From Flavobacteriaceae bacterium (lineage in GTDB: Bacteria > Bacteroidota > Bacteroidia > Flavobacteriales > Flavobacteriaceae): a stretch of 39,173 nucleotides of DNA. Both the position numbers and the translations under genes were made by a program. How positions within the stretch are numbered: position 1 is the first letter of the stretch; each line of letters opens with the position of its first letter. The DNA is taken from contig CANEZU010000002.1 in NCBI GenBank assembly GCA_947444255.1, positions 1 through 39,173 on the forward strand, written 5' to 3'. Below are positions 16,686 through 23,886 of the stretch, piece by piece. Below the pieces are notes generated by a model. That model did not search any database. It had not been told where the DNA came from and was given only the letters and a program-made list of their open reading frames with translations.

Positions 16686-17033
16686 ATGGAAGATAAAGAA
16701 AACGTAATAGTAACTTTGACTTTTAAGTTTGCTCTTGAAATAATAAAATATTGTGAGAGCTTACAGGAAAATAAAAAGTTTGTAATTGCAAATCAATTGT
16801 TAAAATCTGGAACTTCAGTTGGTGCAAATATAAGAGAAGCTCAAAATGCTGAAAGTAAAGCTGACTTTATCCATAAATTTAAAATTTCAGCTAAAGAAAT
16901 TGAAGAAACAATTTATTGGTTAGAACTTTGTAAGTTTTCAGATAACTATCCAAATGCAGATGAATTAATAGATCAAGTGAATAACATTTCAAGAATAGTA
17001 AACAAAATAATAATCACATCAAAACAAAAATAA
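16686..17033 (+). CDS. Four-helix bundle protein of the 23S rRNA intervening-sequence (S23/IVS) family
   Basis: 115 residues, predicted almost wholly helical with four amphipathic helices. The motifs FALEIIKYCESL, IANQLLKSGTSVGANIREAQNAESKADFIHKFKIS and KEIEETIYWLELC match the four-helix bundle protein first found encoded in intervening sequences of 23S rRNA genes in some bacteria. The signature S-G-T-S-V-G-A-N-I-R-E-A is particularly clear. Its biochemical role is unknown. It has no relation to Fe-S chemistry, yet it sits inside the SUF operon between sufB and sufC in the same direction. It is bordered by near-identical AT-rich direct repeats, with an inverted copy before sufC. The gene looks like an inserted cassette. 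Confidence 0.9.
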   Translation: MEDKENVIVTLTFKFALEIIKYCESLQENKKFVIANQLLKSGTSVGANIREAQNAESKADFIHKFKISAKEIEETIYWLELCKFSDNYPNADELIDQVNNISRIVNKIIITSKQK

Positions 17034-17039
17034 TGTAAA

Positions 17040-17118
17040 AATTTGAAAATTAGATAATTTGAAAATGAATGGATTCGTTTTTAATTATCTCATTTCCAAA
17101 TTTCTAAATTTCCAAATT
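17040..17118 (+). repeat. Right border: direct repeat plus inverted copy, forming a hairpin before sufC
   Basis: 17040-17072 repeats the left border at 16653 (24 of 27 positions). 17091-17118 is its inverted copy, agreeing at roughly 22 of 28 positions with the complement of 17040-17067 and at about 21 of 28 with that of 16653-16680. Two alternative stems are therefore possible: a local hairpin with a loop of about 23 bases, or a long-range stem that loops out the whole S23-type gene. The right arm ends five bases before the sufC ATG. Confidence 0.6.
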
Positions 17119-17122
17119 AATT

Positions 17123-17875
17123 ATGTTATCAATTAAAAATTTACACGCCTCCATTGGAGACAAAGAAATATTAAAAGGAATCAACCTTGAGGTAAAAGCA
17201 GGAGAAATCCACGCGATTATGGGGCCAAACGGTGCTGGAAAAAGTACACTTGCGTCCATTATTGCAGGAAATGAAAACTACGAAGTTACTAAAGGAGAGA
17301 TTTCTTTAGACGGAGAGGATCTTTCGGGATTAGCTCCTGAGGAGAGAGCACATAAAGGGGTTTTCTTGTCTTTTCAATATCCTGTGGAAATTCCAGGGGT
17401 ATCAGTGACTAACTTTGTAAGAGCAGCCCTCAACGAAACCCGTAAAGCAAATGGCCAAGAGGAAATGCCGGCTAACGAAATGCTAAAAGTACTTCGGGAG
17501 AAATCTCAATTATTAGAAATAGACAGAAAGTTTCTTTCTCGTTCCTTAAATGAAGGCTTTTCAGGTGGAGAGAAAAAACGGAATGAGATTTTTCAAATGG
17601 CGATGCTAGATCCTAAATTAGCCATTCTTGATGAGACGGATTCAGGACTCGACATTGATGCTTTACGTATTGTTGCCAATGGGGTAAACAAGCTAAAAAG
17701 CGACAAAAATGCTATCGTTGTCATTACACACTACCAAAGATTATTAGATTATATCGTTCCTGATTTTGTTCACGTACTTTACAATGGAAAAATTGTAAAA
17801 TCGGGTGGAAAAGAACTAGCTCACGAGCTGGAAGAAAAAGGATACGACTGGATTAAACAAGAACAAGAAGCTTAA
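17123..17875 (+). CDS. sufC: SUF system ATPase SufC
   Basis: 250 residues, ABC-type ATPase of the SufBC2D scaffold. Walker A is GPNGAGKST at about residues 34-42. The signature is [11 protein letters not shown], the usual SufC form of the ABC signature. Walker B and the D-loop are [15 protein letters not shown], and the switch His is in [13 protein letters not shown] hydrolysis drives the conformational change that exposes the SufB/SufD interface for cluster building. Length and motifs are fully typical. The start ATG follows directly on the right arm of an inverted repeat, which could limit translation if folded. The next gene is sufD after another inverted repeat. Confidence 0.98.
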   Translation: MLSIKNLHASIGDKEILKGINLEVKAGEIHAIMGPNGAGKSTLASIIAGNENYEVTKGEISLDGEDLSGLAPEERAHKGVFLSFQYPVEIPGVSVTNFVRAALNETRKANGQEEMPANEMLKVLREKSQLLEIDRKFLSRSLNEGFSGGEKKRNEIFQMAMLDPKLAILDETDSGLDIDALRIVANGVNKLKSDKNAIVVITHYQRLLDYIVPDFVHVLYNGKIVKSGGKELAHELEEKGYDWIKQEQEA

Positions 17876-17882
17876 AAATTTG

Positions 17883-17947
17883 TTTAGAGTTTAAAGTTCA
17901 AAGTTAACATCAGATAACTTCGAACTTTTAAACCTTAAACTTTAAAC
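17883..17947 (+). repeat. Inverted repeat between sufC and sufD
   Basis: The left arm, starting GTTTAGAGTTTAA, is complementary in order to the right arm ending CCTTAAACTTTAAAC: GTTTA, AGTTTAA, GTT and AAGTTA blocks recur, with one insertion of about eight bases. It begins eight bases after the sufC stop and ends eleven bases before the sufD ATG. Confidence 0.55.
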
Positions 17948-17957
17948 AATAAATAAA

Positions 17958-19274
17958 ATGGATTTAAAAGAAAAATTACTATCATCGTTTATGGCTTTTG
18001 AAGAGCGCATCGATGTTCATTCCGAACTTCATGACCTTAGAACTTTAGCCTTAAAAAACTTTGAAGATAAAGGGTTCCCGACCAAAAAAGACGAAGCTTG
18101 GAAATACACATCCTTAAATGCCATCTTAAAAAATGACTTTACTGTTTTTCCAAAACAAGATACTACGATTGAATATAACGAAGTAAGAAAATATTTCTTA
18201 CATGAAATAGATACTTATAAAGTGGTTTTTATAGATGGAGTTTTTAACTCCTTTTTATCTTCTACAACCCACGATGGAATTGATGTTTGTTTAATGTCAT
18301 CGGCATTAAATAAACCGAAGTATAAAATGGTTATTGACACTTATTTTAATGAAATAGCCAGTAAAGAAGAAAGTCTAACCTCTTTAAATACTGCTTTTGC
18401 TATTGAAGGTGCCTACATTAATATTCCAAAAAGTAAAGTAGCCGACAAACCTATCGAGATTATGTATTTCTCTACAGGAAATGAAGCGGCACTTTTGGTT
18501 CAGCCTAGAAACCTGGTTGTTGTTGGAGAAAATTCCCATGTTCAAATTATTGAGCGTCACCAAAGTTTAACCGAAAACCCTGTTTTAACGAATTCTGTTA
18601 CGGAGATTTTTGCTCAAAAACGAGCCATTGTAGATTATTATAAAATTCAAAATGATAATCTTCAGGCTAATCTAATCGACAACACTTTTGTATCTCAAAA
18701 ACAAGAAAGTCATGTTTCTGTGAATACTTTCTGTTTTGGTGGAAACCTGACTAGAAATAATTTAAATTTCTATCATTTAGGGGAAAGAATCGTTAGTACG
18801 CTAAACGGTATTACAATTATTGGCGAAAAGCAACACGTAGATCACTATACTTTGGTTCAACATTCTCAACCAAATTGTGAAAGTCATCAGGATTATAAAG
18901 GAATCTTTTCAGATAAATCTACCGGAGTTTTCAACGGAAAAATTTATGTTGAAAGAGAGGCTCAAAAAACAAATGCTTTCCAAAAAAGTAATAATATTTT
19001 ATTGAGCGATAAAGCGACAATTAATGCAAAGCCACAACTAGAAATCTTTGCAGATGATGTAAAATGTTCTCATGGATGTACAATAGGACAATTAGATGAA
19101 ACAGCGATGTTCTATATGCAATCACGAGGAATTCCAAAGAAAGAAGCCAAAGCATTATTGATGTATGCTTTTTCGAATGCTGTAATCGAAAGTATCAAAA
19201 TACCGGAACTCAAACAACGAATCACCAAAATTATCGCTACTAAATTAGGAGTGAAAATGGGTTTTGATTTGTAG
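17958..19274 (+). CDS. sufD: Fe-S cluster assembly scaffold protein SufD
   Basis: 438 residues, normal SufD length. SufD is a SufB paralogue that completes SufBC2D and is needed for iron delivery to the scaffold. The N-terminal helical part contains FPTKKDEAWKYTSLNAIL (about residues 40-58), the classic SufD entry motif. The right-handed beta-helix core includes VVVGENSHVQIIERH, and the C-terminal domain has SSHGCTIGQLDE-like residues (here CSHGCTIGQLDETAMFYMQSR) and GIPKKEAKALLMYAF. The His in SHGCT corresponds to the His proposed to bind the cluster with SufB. A strong terminator follows at 19298-19331, so the first part of the SUF locus ends here. Confidence 0.98.
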   Translation: MDLKEKLLSSFMAFEERIDVHSELHDLRTLALKNFEDKGFPTKKDEAWKYTSLNAILKNDFTVFPKQDTTIEYNEVRKYFLHEIDTYKVVFIDGVFNSFLSSTTHDGIDVCLMSSALNKPKYKMVIDTYFNEIASKEESLTSLNTAFAIEGAYINIPKSKVADKPIEIMYFSTGNEAALLVQPRNLVVVGENSHVQIIERHQSLTENPVLTNSVTEIFAQKRAIVDYYKIQNDNLQANLIDNTFVSQKQESHVSVNTFCFGGNLTRNNLNFYHLGERIVSTLNGITIIGEKQHVDHYTLVQHSQPNCESHQDYKGIFSDKSTGVFNGKIYVEREAQKTNAFQKSNNILLSDKATINAKPQLEIFADDVKCSHGCTIGQLDETAMFYMQSRGIPKKEAKALLMYAFSNAVIESIKIPELKQRITKIIATKLGVKMGFDL

Positions 19275-19297
19275 TATTAGTAATTAATTATAATTTT

Positions 19298-19331
19298 AAA
19301 AACCCGACAAGCTTAAACTTGTCGGGTTTTT
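19298..19331. terminator. Strong bidirectional intrinsic terminator after sufD
   Basis: AAAAACCCGACAAG (19298-19311), a CTTAAA loop, and CTTGTCGGGTTTTT (19318-19331) form a perfect 14-pair stem with flanking A and T runs. It serves sufD on the plus strand and the convergent serine hydrolase gene on the minus strand. Confidence 0.92.
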
Positions 19332-20678
19332 TTATTTCTTCAAACTACCTAGAATTCCTTTTAGAAAGCCATTGAAATCAAATTCGGGATCTTCTTTTAA
19401 ACCCATTCGCACAATGACCAAATCTAGTGATGGAATAATTGCAATCATTTGACCTTGGTATCCGCTGCAATAATACATGTCTTTTGGAACGTCGGGGAAC
19501 TTTCCTCCGGCATTCAGCCAAAAATGAGCTCCATATTTACCTTCAGAAGTGTTTGTTGGAGTTGAGGTGTATTTCGCCCAACTTTCGTTGAACAATTGAT
19601 CGCCATTCCAGTTTCCTTTGTGTAAATACAACAATCCAAATTTAGACCAATCTCTTGTTGTTGCCCATCCGTAAGAAGAGCCAACATAATTTCCGGCCAT
19701 ATCGGTTTCTATAATCATAGAATTCATACCTATTCTGTCAATTAATGCACTGTACCAGAAGTCTAAATATTCCTGATGCATTTTAAACTGCTTTCGCAAA
19801 ATCCCAGAAAGTAAATTAGTTGTTCCCGAGGAATAATTCCAATGGGTATTTGGTTTAAAACCAGCTGGTTTTTCTAATTGTGTTCGGGACATATCTTGTA
19901 CTTGAAAAAGCATTGTCGTGGCATCGCAAATTTTATCGTATTTTTCCTCCCATTCCAATCCGGAATTCATGTGCAATAAATCATTTGTACTGATGCCGGC
20001 ACGTTCATCATTTTTCCATTCGGCTACTAGAGCCGGTTTATATATATCAAATTTTCCTTGTTTTTCTAGAATTCCAAATAGCGCACTTGTAATACTTTTT
20101 GTCATTGACCAGCCTAATATTTTGCTATTTTTATTGAAATTAGTATCATATTTTTCAGCAATGAGATGGTCTTTGTAAAGTACTAAAACGGAACGAGTCC
20201 TCTTATTTTTTTCACCTTTATTGTCAAATGCATTGGCTAAAGCCTTGTTTAATTTTGAATAATCTATAGTTGCGAAAACGCTGTCTTTAGGTTCATTATT
20301 ACCATAAGGAAAAGGTAAATTATGGTTTAGTTTAGTTCTATGGGGAACTTCATACGGTTTACTAATATCAAAATCATCATCGATTAAAGTAGCACCCAAA
20401 CCTTCTCGATAAATCGCTTTTCGCTCCTTCAATCCATAAACAGAAGCACTTGTCATTTTTTTGACTTCGTCAATTTTATTTTTTGCCAAATCAATGAGGT
20501 TGATATCATTGTCCCCTTTTTGAATAATTTCTAATGGACGCTTGTCGATAAAATGTCCCGAGGCAACACTTTTGGCCGAAAAGCCGGAAATTAAATCGAG
20601 TTTGGGATAATTAATAAATCCTAAGATTAGAATGGAGATAATAACGACTAGAGCAAGAAATTTCGAGATTTTTTTCAT
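19332..20678 (-). CDS. Serine hydrolase, class C beta-lactamase / penicillin-binding protein fold
   Basis: 448 residues from ATG 20678. An N-terminal signal anchor (FLALVVIISILILGFI) directs the domain to the periplasm. The nucleophile motif SxxK is Ser191-Met-Thr-Lys194 in LGWSMTKSITSAL. The second motif is Tyr282-Ser-Ser in HWNYSSGTTNLLSG, where class C enzymes have Y-x-N. The family includes esterases, D-aminopeptidases and 6-aminohexanoate-dimer hydrolase; the layout (CSGYQGQMIAIIPSLDLVIVR ending) is close to the last, but substrate cannot be told. The frame extends 19 codons upstream, but 20678 gives a clean anchor. It lies on the opposite strand between sufD and sufS and splits the SUF locus in two. 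Confidence 0.88.
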   Translation of the reverse strand: MKKISKFLALVVIISILILGFINYPKLDLISGFSAKSVASGHFIDKRPLEIIQKGDNDINLIDLAKNKIDEVKKMTSASVYGLKERKAIYREGLGATLIDDDFDISKPYEVPHRTKLNHNLPFPYGNNEPKDSVFATIDYSKLNKALANAFDNKGEKNKRTRSVLVLYKDHLIAEKYDTNFNKNSKILGWSMTKSITSALFGILEKQGKFDIYKPALVAEWKNDERAGISTNDLLHMNSGLEWEEKYDKICDATTMLFQVQDMSRTQLEKPAGFKPNTHWNYSSGTTNLLSGILRKQFKMHQEYLDFWYSALIDRIGMNSMIIETDMAGNYVGSSYGWATTRDWSKFGLLYLHKGNWNGDQLFNESWAKYTSTPTNTSEGKYGAHFWLNAGGKFPDVPKDMYYCSGYQGQMIAIIPSLDLVIVRMGLKEDPEFDFNGFLKGILGSLKK

Positions 20679-20739
20679 AGTAAAATGGTCTAATTGAAAT
20701 CCTATTAGGTGTAAAAATAATCCAATTATTAACAAGTGT

Positions 20740-20773
20740 TTGGTGAAAAACGAAAGAAGTTTTATTACTTTTG
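20740..20773 (+). promoter_or_regulatory. Promoter for sufS and the second half of the SUF locus
   Basis: TTG (20740-20742), 23 bases, then TACTTTTG (20766-20773), a full match to the Bacteroidota consensus, 26 bases before the sufS ATG at 20800. It lies within the open extension of the sufS frame and so decides the start. The interposed minus-strand gene and the terminator after sufD make an independent promoter necessary. Confidence 0.65.
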
Positions 20774-20799
20774 TATTTAGAAAAATTCTAAATAAAGAA

Positions 20800-22014
20800 A
20801 TGCTGGATATTAATAAAATTAGAGCTGATTTTCCAATTCTTTCTCAAAAAGTAAACGGAAAACCATTAGTGTATTTTGACAACGGTGCTACTTCGCAAAA
20901 ACCACAAATTGTAATTGATGCAATAGCAAGTTATTATCAGGAAATCAATGCTAATATTCACCGCGGAGTTCATACTTTGAGTCAATTGGCAACCGATGCT
21001 TACGAGGCTTCTAGAGGGAAAATCCAAGATCATATTAATGCAAAATTTGCTCATGAAGTGCTATTTACTTCAGGAACCACTTTTGGCGTAAATCTAGTGA
21101 GTAATGGATTTGCATCCCTTTTAAAAACGGGTGATGAGGTTCTGGTTTCAGCATTAGAACATCACAGTAATATTGTCCCGTGGCAGTTTTTGTGTGAACG
21201 TACAGGGGCCACTTTGAAGGTCATTCCAATGAATGAAACTGGTGAGCTAATTATGGAAAAATACGATAAATTGCTTTCTGAAAAAACTAAAATTGTTGCA
21301 GTAAACCATATTTCAAATGCTTTAGGAACAATCAATCCTATAAAATACATGATTGATAAAGCACACAAATTTGGTGCTGCTATTTTAATTGACGGTGCTC
21401 AAGCAGTTCCTCATTTAAAACCAGATGTTCAGGAATTAGATTGTGATTTCTACGTTTTTTCAGGCCATAAAATGTGTGGACCTACTGGAACAGGAATTTT
21501 ATATGGAAAGGAAAGCTGGTTGAACAAATTACCGCCTTATCAAGGTGGAGGCGAAATGATAAAAGAAGTAAGTTTCGAAAAAACAACTTATGCTGAATTG
21601 CCTCATAAATTTGAAGCGGGAACTCCAAATATTTCTGGAGGAATAGCTCTTGGAACGGCAGTTGATTATATGAATGCTGTTGGATTTGACAATATCCAAC
21701 AACAAGAAATGGAATTGCTTCATTACGGAACCCAAGAACTTTTGAAAATAGAAGGACTTCGAATTTATGGAACTTCCAAAGAAAAAACAGCCGTAATTTC
21801 GTTTACTATCAACGGTATTCATCCATATGATATTGGAACCATAATAGATAAATTAGGAATTGCTGTAAGAACTGGTCACCATTGCGCTCAGCCGATTATG
21901 AGCTTTTATAATATTCCGGGAACCATTAGAGCTTCTTTTGCTTTTTATAATACTAAAGAAGAAATTGATCTTATGGTTGAAGCTGTAAAAAGAGCAAAAA
22001 CAATGCTGTCTTAA
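20800..22014 (+). CDS. sufS: Cysteine desulfurase SufS
   Basis: 404 residues, a PLP enzyme of the class V aminotransferase fold that takes sulfur from cysteine as a persulfide and hands it to SufE. The PLP lysine is Lys224 in FSGHKMCGPTG and the persulfide cysteine is Cys362 in VRTGHHCAQPIM; both positions are close to those of E. coli SufS (226 and 364). Other motifs are YFDNGATSQKP near residue 25, HRGVHTLS near 54, HHSNIVPW near 121 and IDGAQAVPHL near 197. The frame is open for 20 more codons to 20740, but that region contains the promoter and the family length agrees with the ATG at 20800. Confidence 0.97.
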   Translation: MLDINKIRADFPILSQKVNGKPLVYFDNGATSQKPQIVIDAIASYYQEINANIHRGVHTLSQLATDAYEASRGKIQDHINAKFAHEVLFTSGTTFGVNLVSNGFASLLKTGDEVLVSALEHHSNIVPWQFLCERTGATLKVIPMNETGELIMEKYDKLLSEKTKIVAVNHISNALGTINPIKYMIDKAHKFGAAILIDGAQAVPHLKPDVQELDCDFYVFSGHKMCGPTGTGILYGKESWLNKLPPYQGGGEMIKEVSFEKTTYAELPHKFEAGTPNISGGIALGTAVDYMNAVGFDNIQQQEMELLHYGTQELLKIEGLRIYGTSKEKTAVISFTINGIHPYDIGTIIDKLGIAVRTGHHCAQPIMSFYNIPGTIRASFAFYNTKEEIDLMVEAVKRAKTMLS

Positions 22015-22026
22015 ATATTAGAAATC

Positions 22027-22473
22027 ATGAGAATACTGGCTTTATACCTATTTACTATTTTATTAGGAAACAATTGCAACGGTCAGGATAAGTTGGATAT
22101 TAATAATGCGATAATTGAATATGTTGCCAATAGCAGAGGTTTTTATCAAAAAATTCAGATACAAAACCATATGATTCTTATTTCTAAAGATAGAAGTAAA
22201 GATGCGATAGTGGTTAAAAATACAATTTCAGAATCGGATTGGAATGAAATTAAAGGGTTTTTTGAAAATTTGGAATTAGAGAGTCTGGTCCATGCCAAAG
22301 CCCCAACAGATAAGCGATTTTATGATGGTGCAGCAATTGCTAGTTTGAAAATTACTTACAAAGGGATAACCTATGAATCAACCGAATTTGATCATGGATT
22401 TCCACCAGAATCAATTTCGAAATTCGTAAATAAAATAAATTCATTAACAAAGGATAAAAAACAATTGAAATAA
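22027..22473 (+). CDS. Small secreted protein of unknown function between sufS and sufE
   Basis: 148 residues. A hydrophobic start (ILALYLFTILLG) followed by NNCNGQDKLD looks like a signal peptide cleaved after NGQ; the Cys is not in a convincing lipobox. The mature part is mixed alpha/beta with ISESDWNEIKGFFENLELESL, KAPTDKRFYDGAAIASLKI, YESTEFDHGFPPESISKFV. No catalytic motif or known domain is recognised. It lies 12 bases after sufS and 11 bases before sufE, so it must be co-transcribed with them. An exported protein within a cytoplasmic cluster-assembly operon has no evident role there. Confidence 0.8.
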   Translation: MRILALYLFTILLGNNCNGQDKLDINNAIIEYVANSRGFYQKIQIQNHMILISKDRSKDAIVVKNTISESDWNEIKGFFENLELESLVHAKAPTDKRFYDGAAIASLKITYKGITYESTEFDHGFPPESISKFVNKINSLTKDKKQLK

Positions 22474-22484
22474 ATTCAGTACCA

Positions 22485-22904
22485 ATGAAAATAAAAGATA
22501 TACAGGAGGAAATAGTAGACGAATTTTCCATGTTTGACGATTGGATGGAACGCTATGAATATATCATTCAATTGGGTAAAAGTCTTCCGTTAATAAAAGA
22601 AGAATCCAAAGTAGAAAGCAATTTAATCAAAGGTTGTCAGTCGAAAGTATGGTTGCAAGGCGAGCAAAATGAGGACAAAATAGTTTTTACAGCCGATAGC
22701 GACGCTATTTTGACAAAAGGAATAATAGCGATATTAATACGTACTTTTTCCAATCAGAAAGCGACAGATATCTTAGAAGCAGATATGGATTTTATTGACA
22801 AAATTGGATTAAAAGAACATCTTTCGCCTACAAGAGCGAACGGATTAGTATCAATGATTAAGAATATTAAAATGTATGCCTTGGCATTCAACTCACAAAA
22901 TTAA
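22485..22904 (+). CDS. sufE: Cysteine desulfuration protein SufE
   Basis: 139 residues. SufE receives persulfide sulfur from SufS and stimulates its activity. The acceptor Cys51 is in ESNLIKGCQSKVWLQ, the diagnostic SufE motif. Other family features are FDDWMERYEYIIQLGKSLP at the N-terminus and ILTKGIIAILIRTFSNQ in the middle. Cytoplasmic. The next gene follows after five bases, so transcription is surely shared. All SUF sulfur-transfer partners are thus in this second half of the locus. Confidence 0.96.
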   Translation: MKIKDIQEEIVDEFSMFDDWMERYEYIIQLGKSLPLIKEESKVESNLIKGCQSKVWLQGEQNEDKIVFTADSDAILTKGIIAILIRTFSNQKATDILEADMDFIDKIGLKEHLSPTRANGLVSMIKNIKMYALAFNSQN

Positions 22905-22909
22905 AAAAT

Positions 22910-23233
22910 ATGGAGCCAGTAATAGACACTCACTTCCTAGGAGAAGAAATTGTAAAAAAATTAAAAACCATCTATGATCCAGAAATCCCAGTTGATATCT
23001 ATGAATTGGGATTGATATATGACGTAATGGTTAATACCGATTTTGAGGTAAAAATCTTAATGACTTTAACTTCTCCAAACTGCCCAGTAGCCGAAAGTTT
23101 GCCTCGTGAAGTGGAAGAAAAAATTAACGGAATTGATAATGTAAAAGATACAGAGGTAGAAATCACGTTTGATCCGCCTTGGAGTAAAGATTTAATGAGC
23201 GAAGAAGCCAAATTAGAATTGGGAATGCTTTAA
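22910..23233 (+). CDS. sufT: SUF-associated MIP18/DUF59-type protein (SufT-like)
   Basis: 107 residues of the MIP18 (formerly DUF59) fold. The hallmark YDPEIPVDIYELGLIYDV is at about residues 21-38, followed by ILMTLTSPNCPVAESLP with the conserved Cys, and ends with VEITFDPPWSKDLMSEEAKLELG, typical of the SufT/PaaD-like family. These proteins help Fe-S protein maturation, probably in cluster transfer. The PaaD homologues of phenylacetate degradation look alike, but the context decides for the SUF role. A perfect wobble-tolerant hairpin follows the stop. Confidence 0.9.
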   Translation: MEPVIDTHFLGEEIVKKLKTIYDPEIPVDIYELGLIYDVMVNTDFEVKILMTLTSPNCPVAESLPREVEEKINGIDNVKDTEVEITFDPPWSKDLMSEEAKLELGML

Positions 23234-23243
23234 ATATCTACTT

Positions 23244-23287
23244 GAGGTTTAAAGTTTAAGGTTGAATAACTTTAAACTTTAAACTTT
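23244..23287 (+). repeat. Near-perfect inverted repeat between the SufT-like gene and DUF2480
   Basis: 23244-23263 (starting GAGGTTTAAAGTT) pairs with 23268-23287 (ending ACTTTAAACTTT) over all 20 positions if three G-U wobbles are allowed, 17 of 20 as DNA, with a four-base GAAT loop. It starts 10 bases after the stop and lies before the ATG at 23302. A T-rich stretch follows, so partial termination is possible. Confidence 0.7.
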
Positions 23288-23301
23288 TTAAATTTTAAGA
23301 A

Positions 23302-23811
23302 ATGGAAGAGATCATAAATAAAGTGGCCAATAGTGTTTTGGAAGTTTTCGATCTTGAAGATTATTATCCAAAAGGAATTCGCACTCAAATTGATATTTCG
23401 CAGTGGATGTTAGAAGGATTTTTGTTGAAAGAAAAAGACTTTCGAGACTATCTCAATAAGGAAGATTGGACGCAATATCAGGATCAATACGTTGCAGTTA
23501 ATTGCAGCACAGAAGCTATTGTTCCAGCCTGGGCTTCAGTTTTAGTAACTTTGCATTTGGCACCATTTGCCAAAAAAGTGGTAAACGGAACCCTTGAAGA
23601 TTTAGACACTGCCTTATATCAGGAGATTTTACCTACAATTGATTTTGCTGTTTATAAAGATAAGCCTGTAATTATTAAAGGCTGTTCGAAAAAACCAGTT
23701 CCAATGAGTGCTTATGTTTTAGCGGCACAAAAACTGCAACCTTTTGCTAGAAGCATTATGTATGGAGAAGCTTGCTCGGCAGTTCCTTTGTATAAAGCGC
23801 CAAAAAAATAA
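23302..23811 (+). CDS. DUF2480 family protein
   Basis: 169 residues, cytoplasmic, matches the Bacteroidota DUF2480 family as I recall it: KVANSVLEVFDLEDYYPKGIR at the start, DWTQYQDQYVAVNCSTEAIVPAWA in the middle and VIIKGCSKKPVPMSAYVLAAQKLQPFARSIMYGEACSAVPLYK at the end. Three cysteines (about residues 68, 133 and 160) sit in conserved-looking segments, which could be metal or cluster ligands, but this is inference from position beside SUF genes. The function is unknown. It follows the hairpin at 23244-23287 and is the last gene of the cluster-assembly run. Confidence 0.88.
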   Translation: MEEIINKVANSVLEVFDLEDYYPKGIRTQIDISQWMLEGFLLKEKDFRDYLNKEDWTQYQDQYVAVNCSTEAIVPAWASVLVTLHLAPFAKKVVNGTLEDLDTALYQEILPTIDFAVYKDKPVIIKGCSKKPVPMSAYVLAAQKLQPFARSIMYGEACSAVPLYKAPKK

Positions 23812-23813
23812 TC

Positions 23814-23828
23814 TATAGTAGCACTATA
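23814..23828. other. Short palindrome after DUF2480
   Basis: TATAGT-AGC-ACTATA is a perfect six-pair palindrome with a three-base loop just after the DUF2480 stop. It is too short and AT-rich to be a convincing terminator. Confidence 0.3.
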
Positions 23829-23833
23829 AACAT

Positions 23834-23861
23834 TTGATTTTCAACATTTTTAGTATCTTTA
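23834..23861 (+). promoter_or_regulatory. Probable promoter for the DUF3078 gene
   Basis: TTG (23834-23836), 17 bases, then TATCTTTA (23854-23861), seven of eight to TAnnTTTG. It lies 26 bases before the ATG. Confidence 0.45.
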
Positions 23862-23886
23862 TGTTGTTAACATAATAAACATAAAA

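Noticed and set aside
16686-17033. S23-type gene as evidence for a nearby rRNA operon
   Set aside because: No rRNA sequence is in the window; the protein family occurs outside rRNA genes in many genomes.
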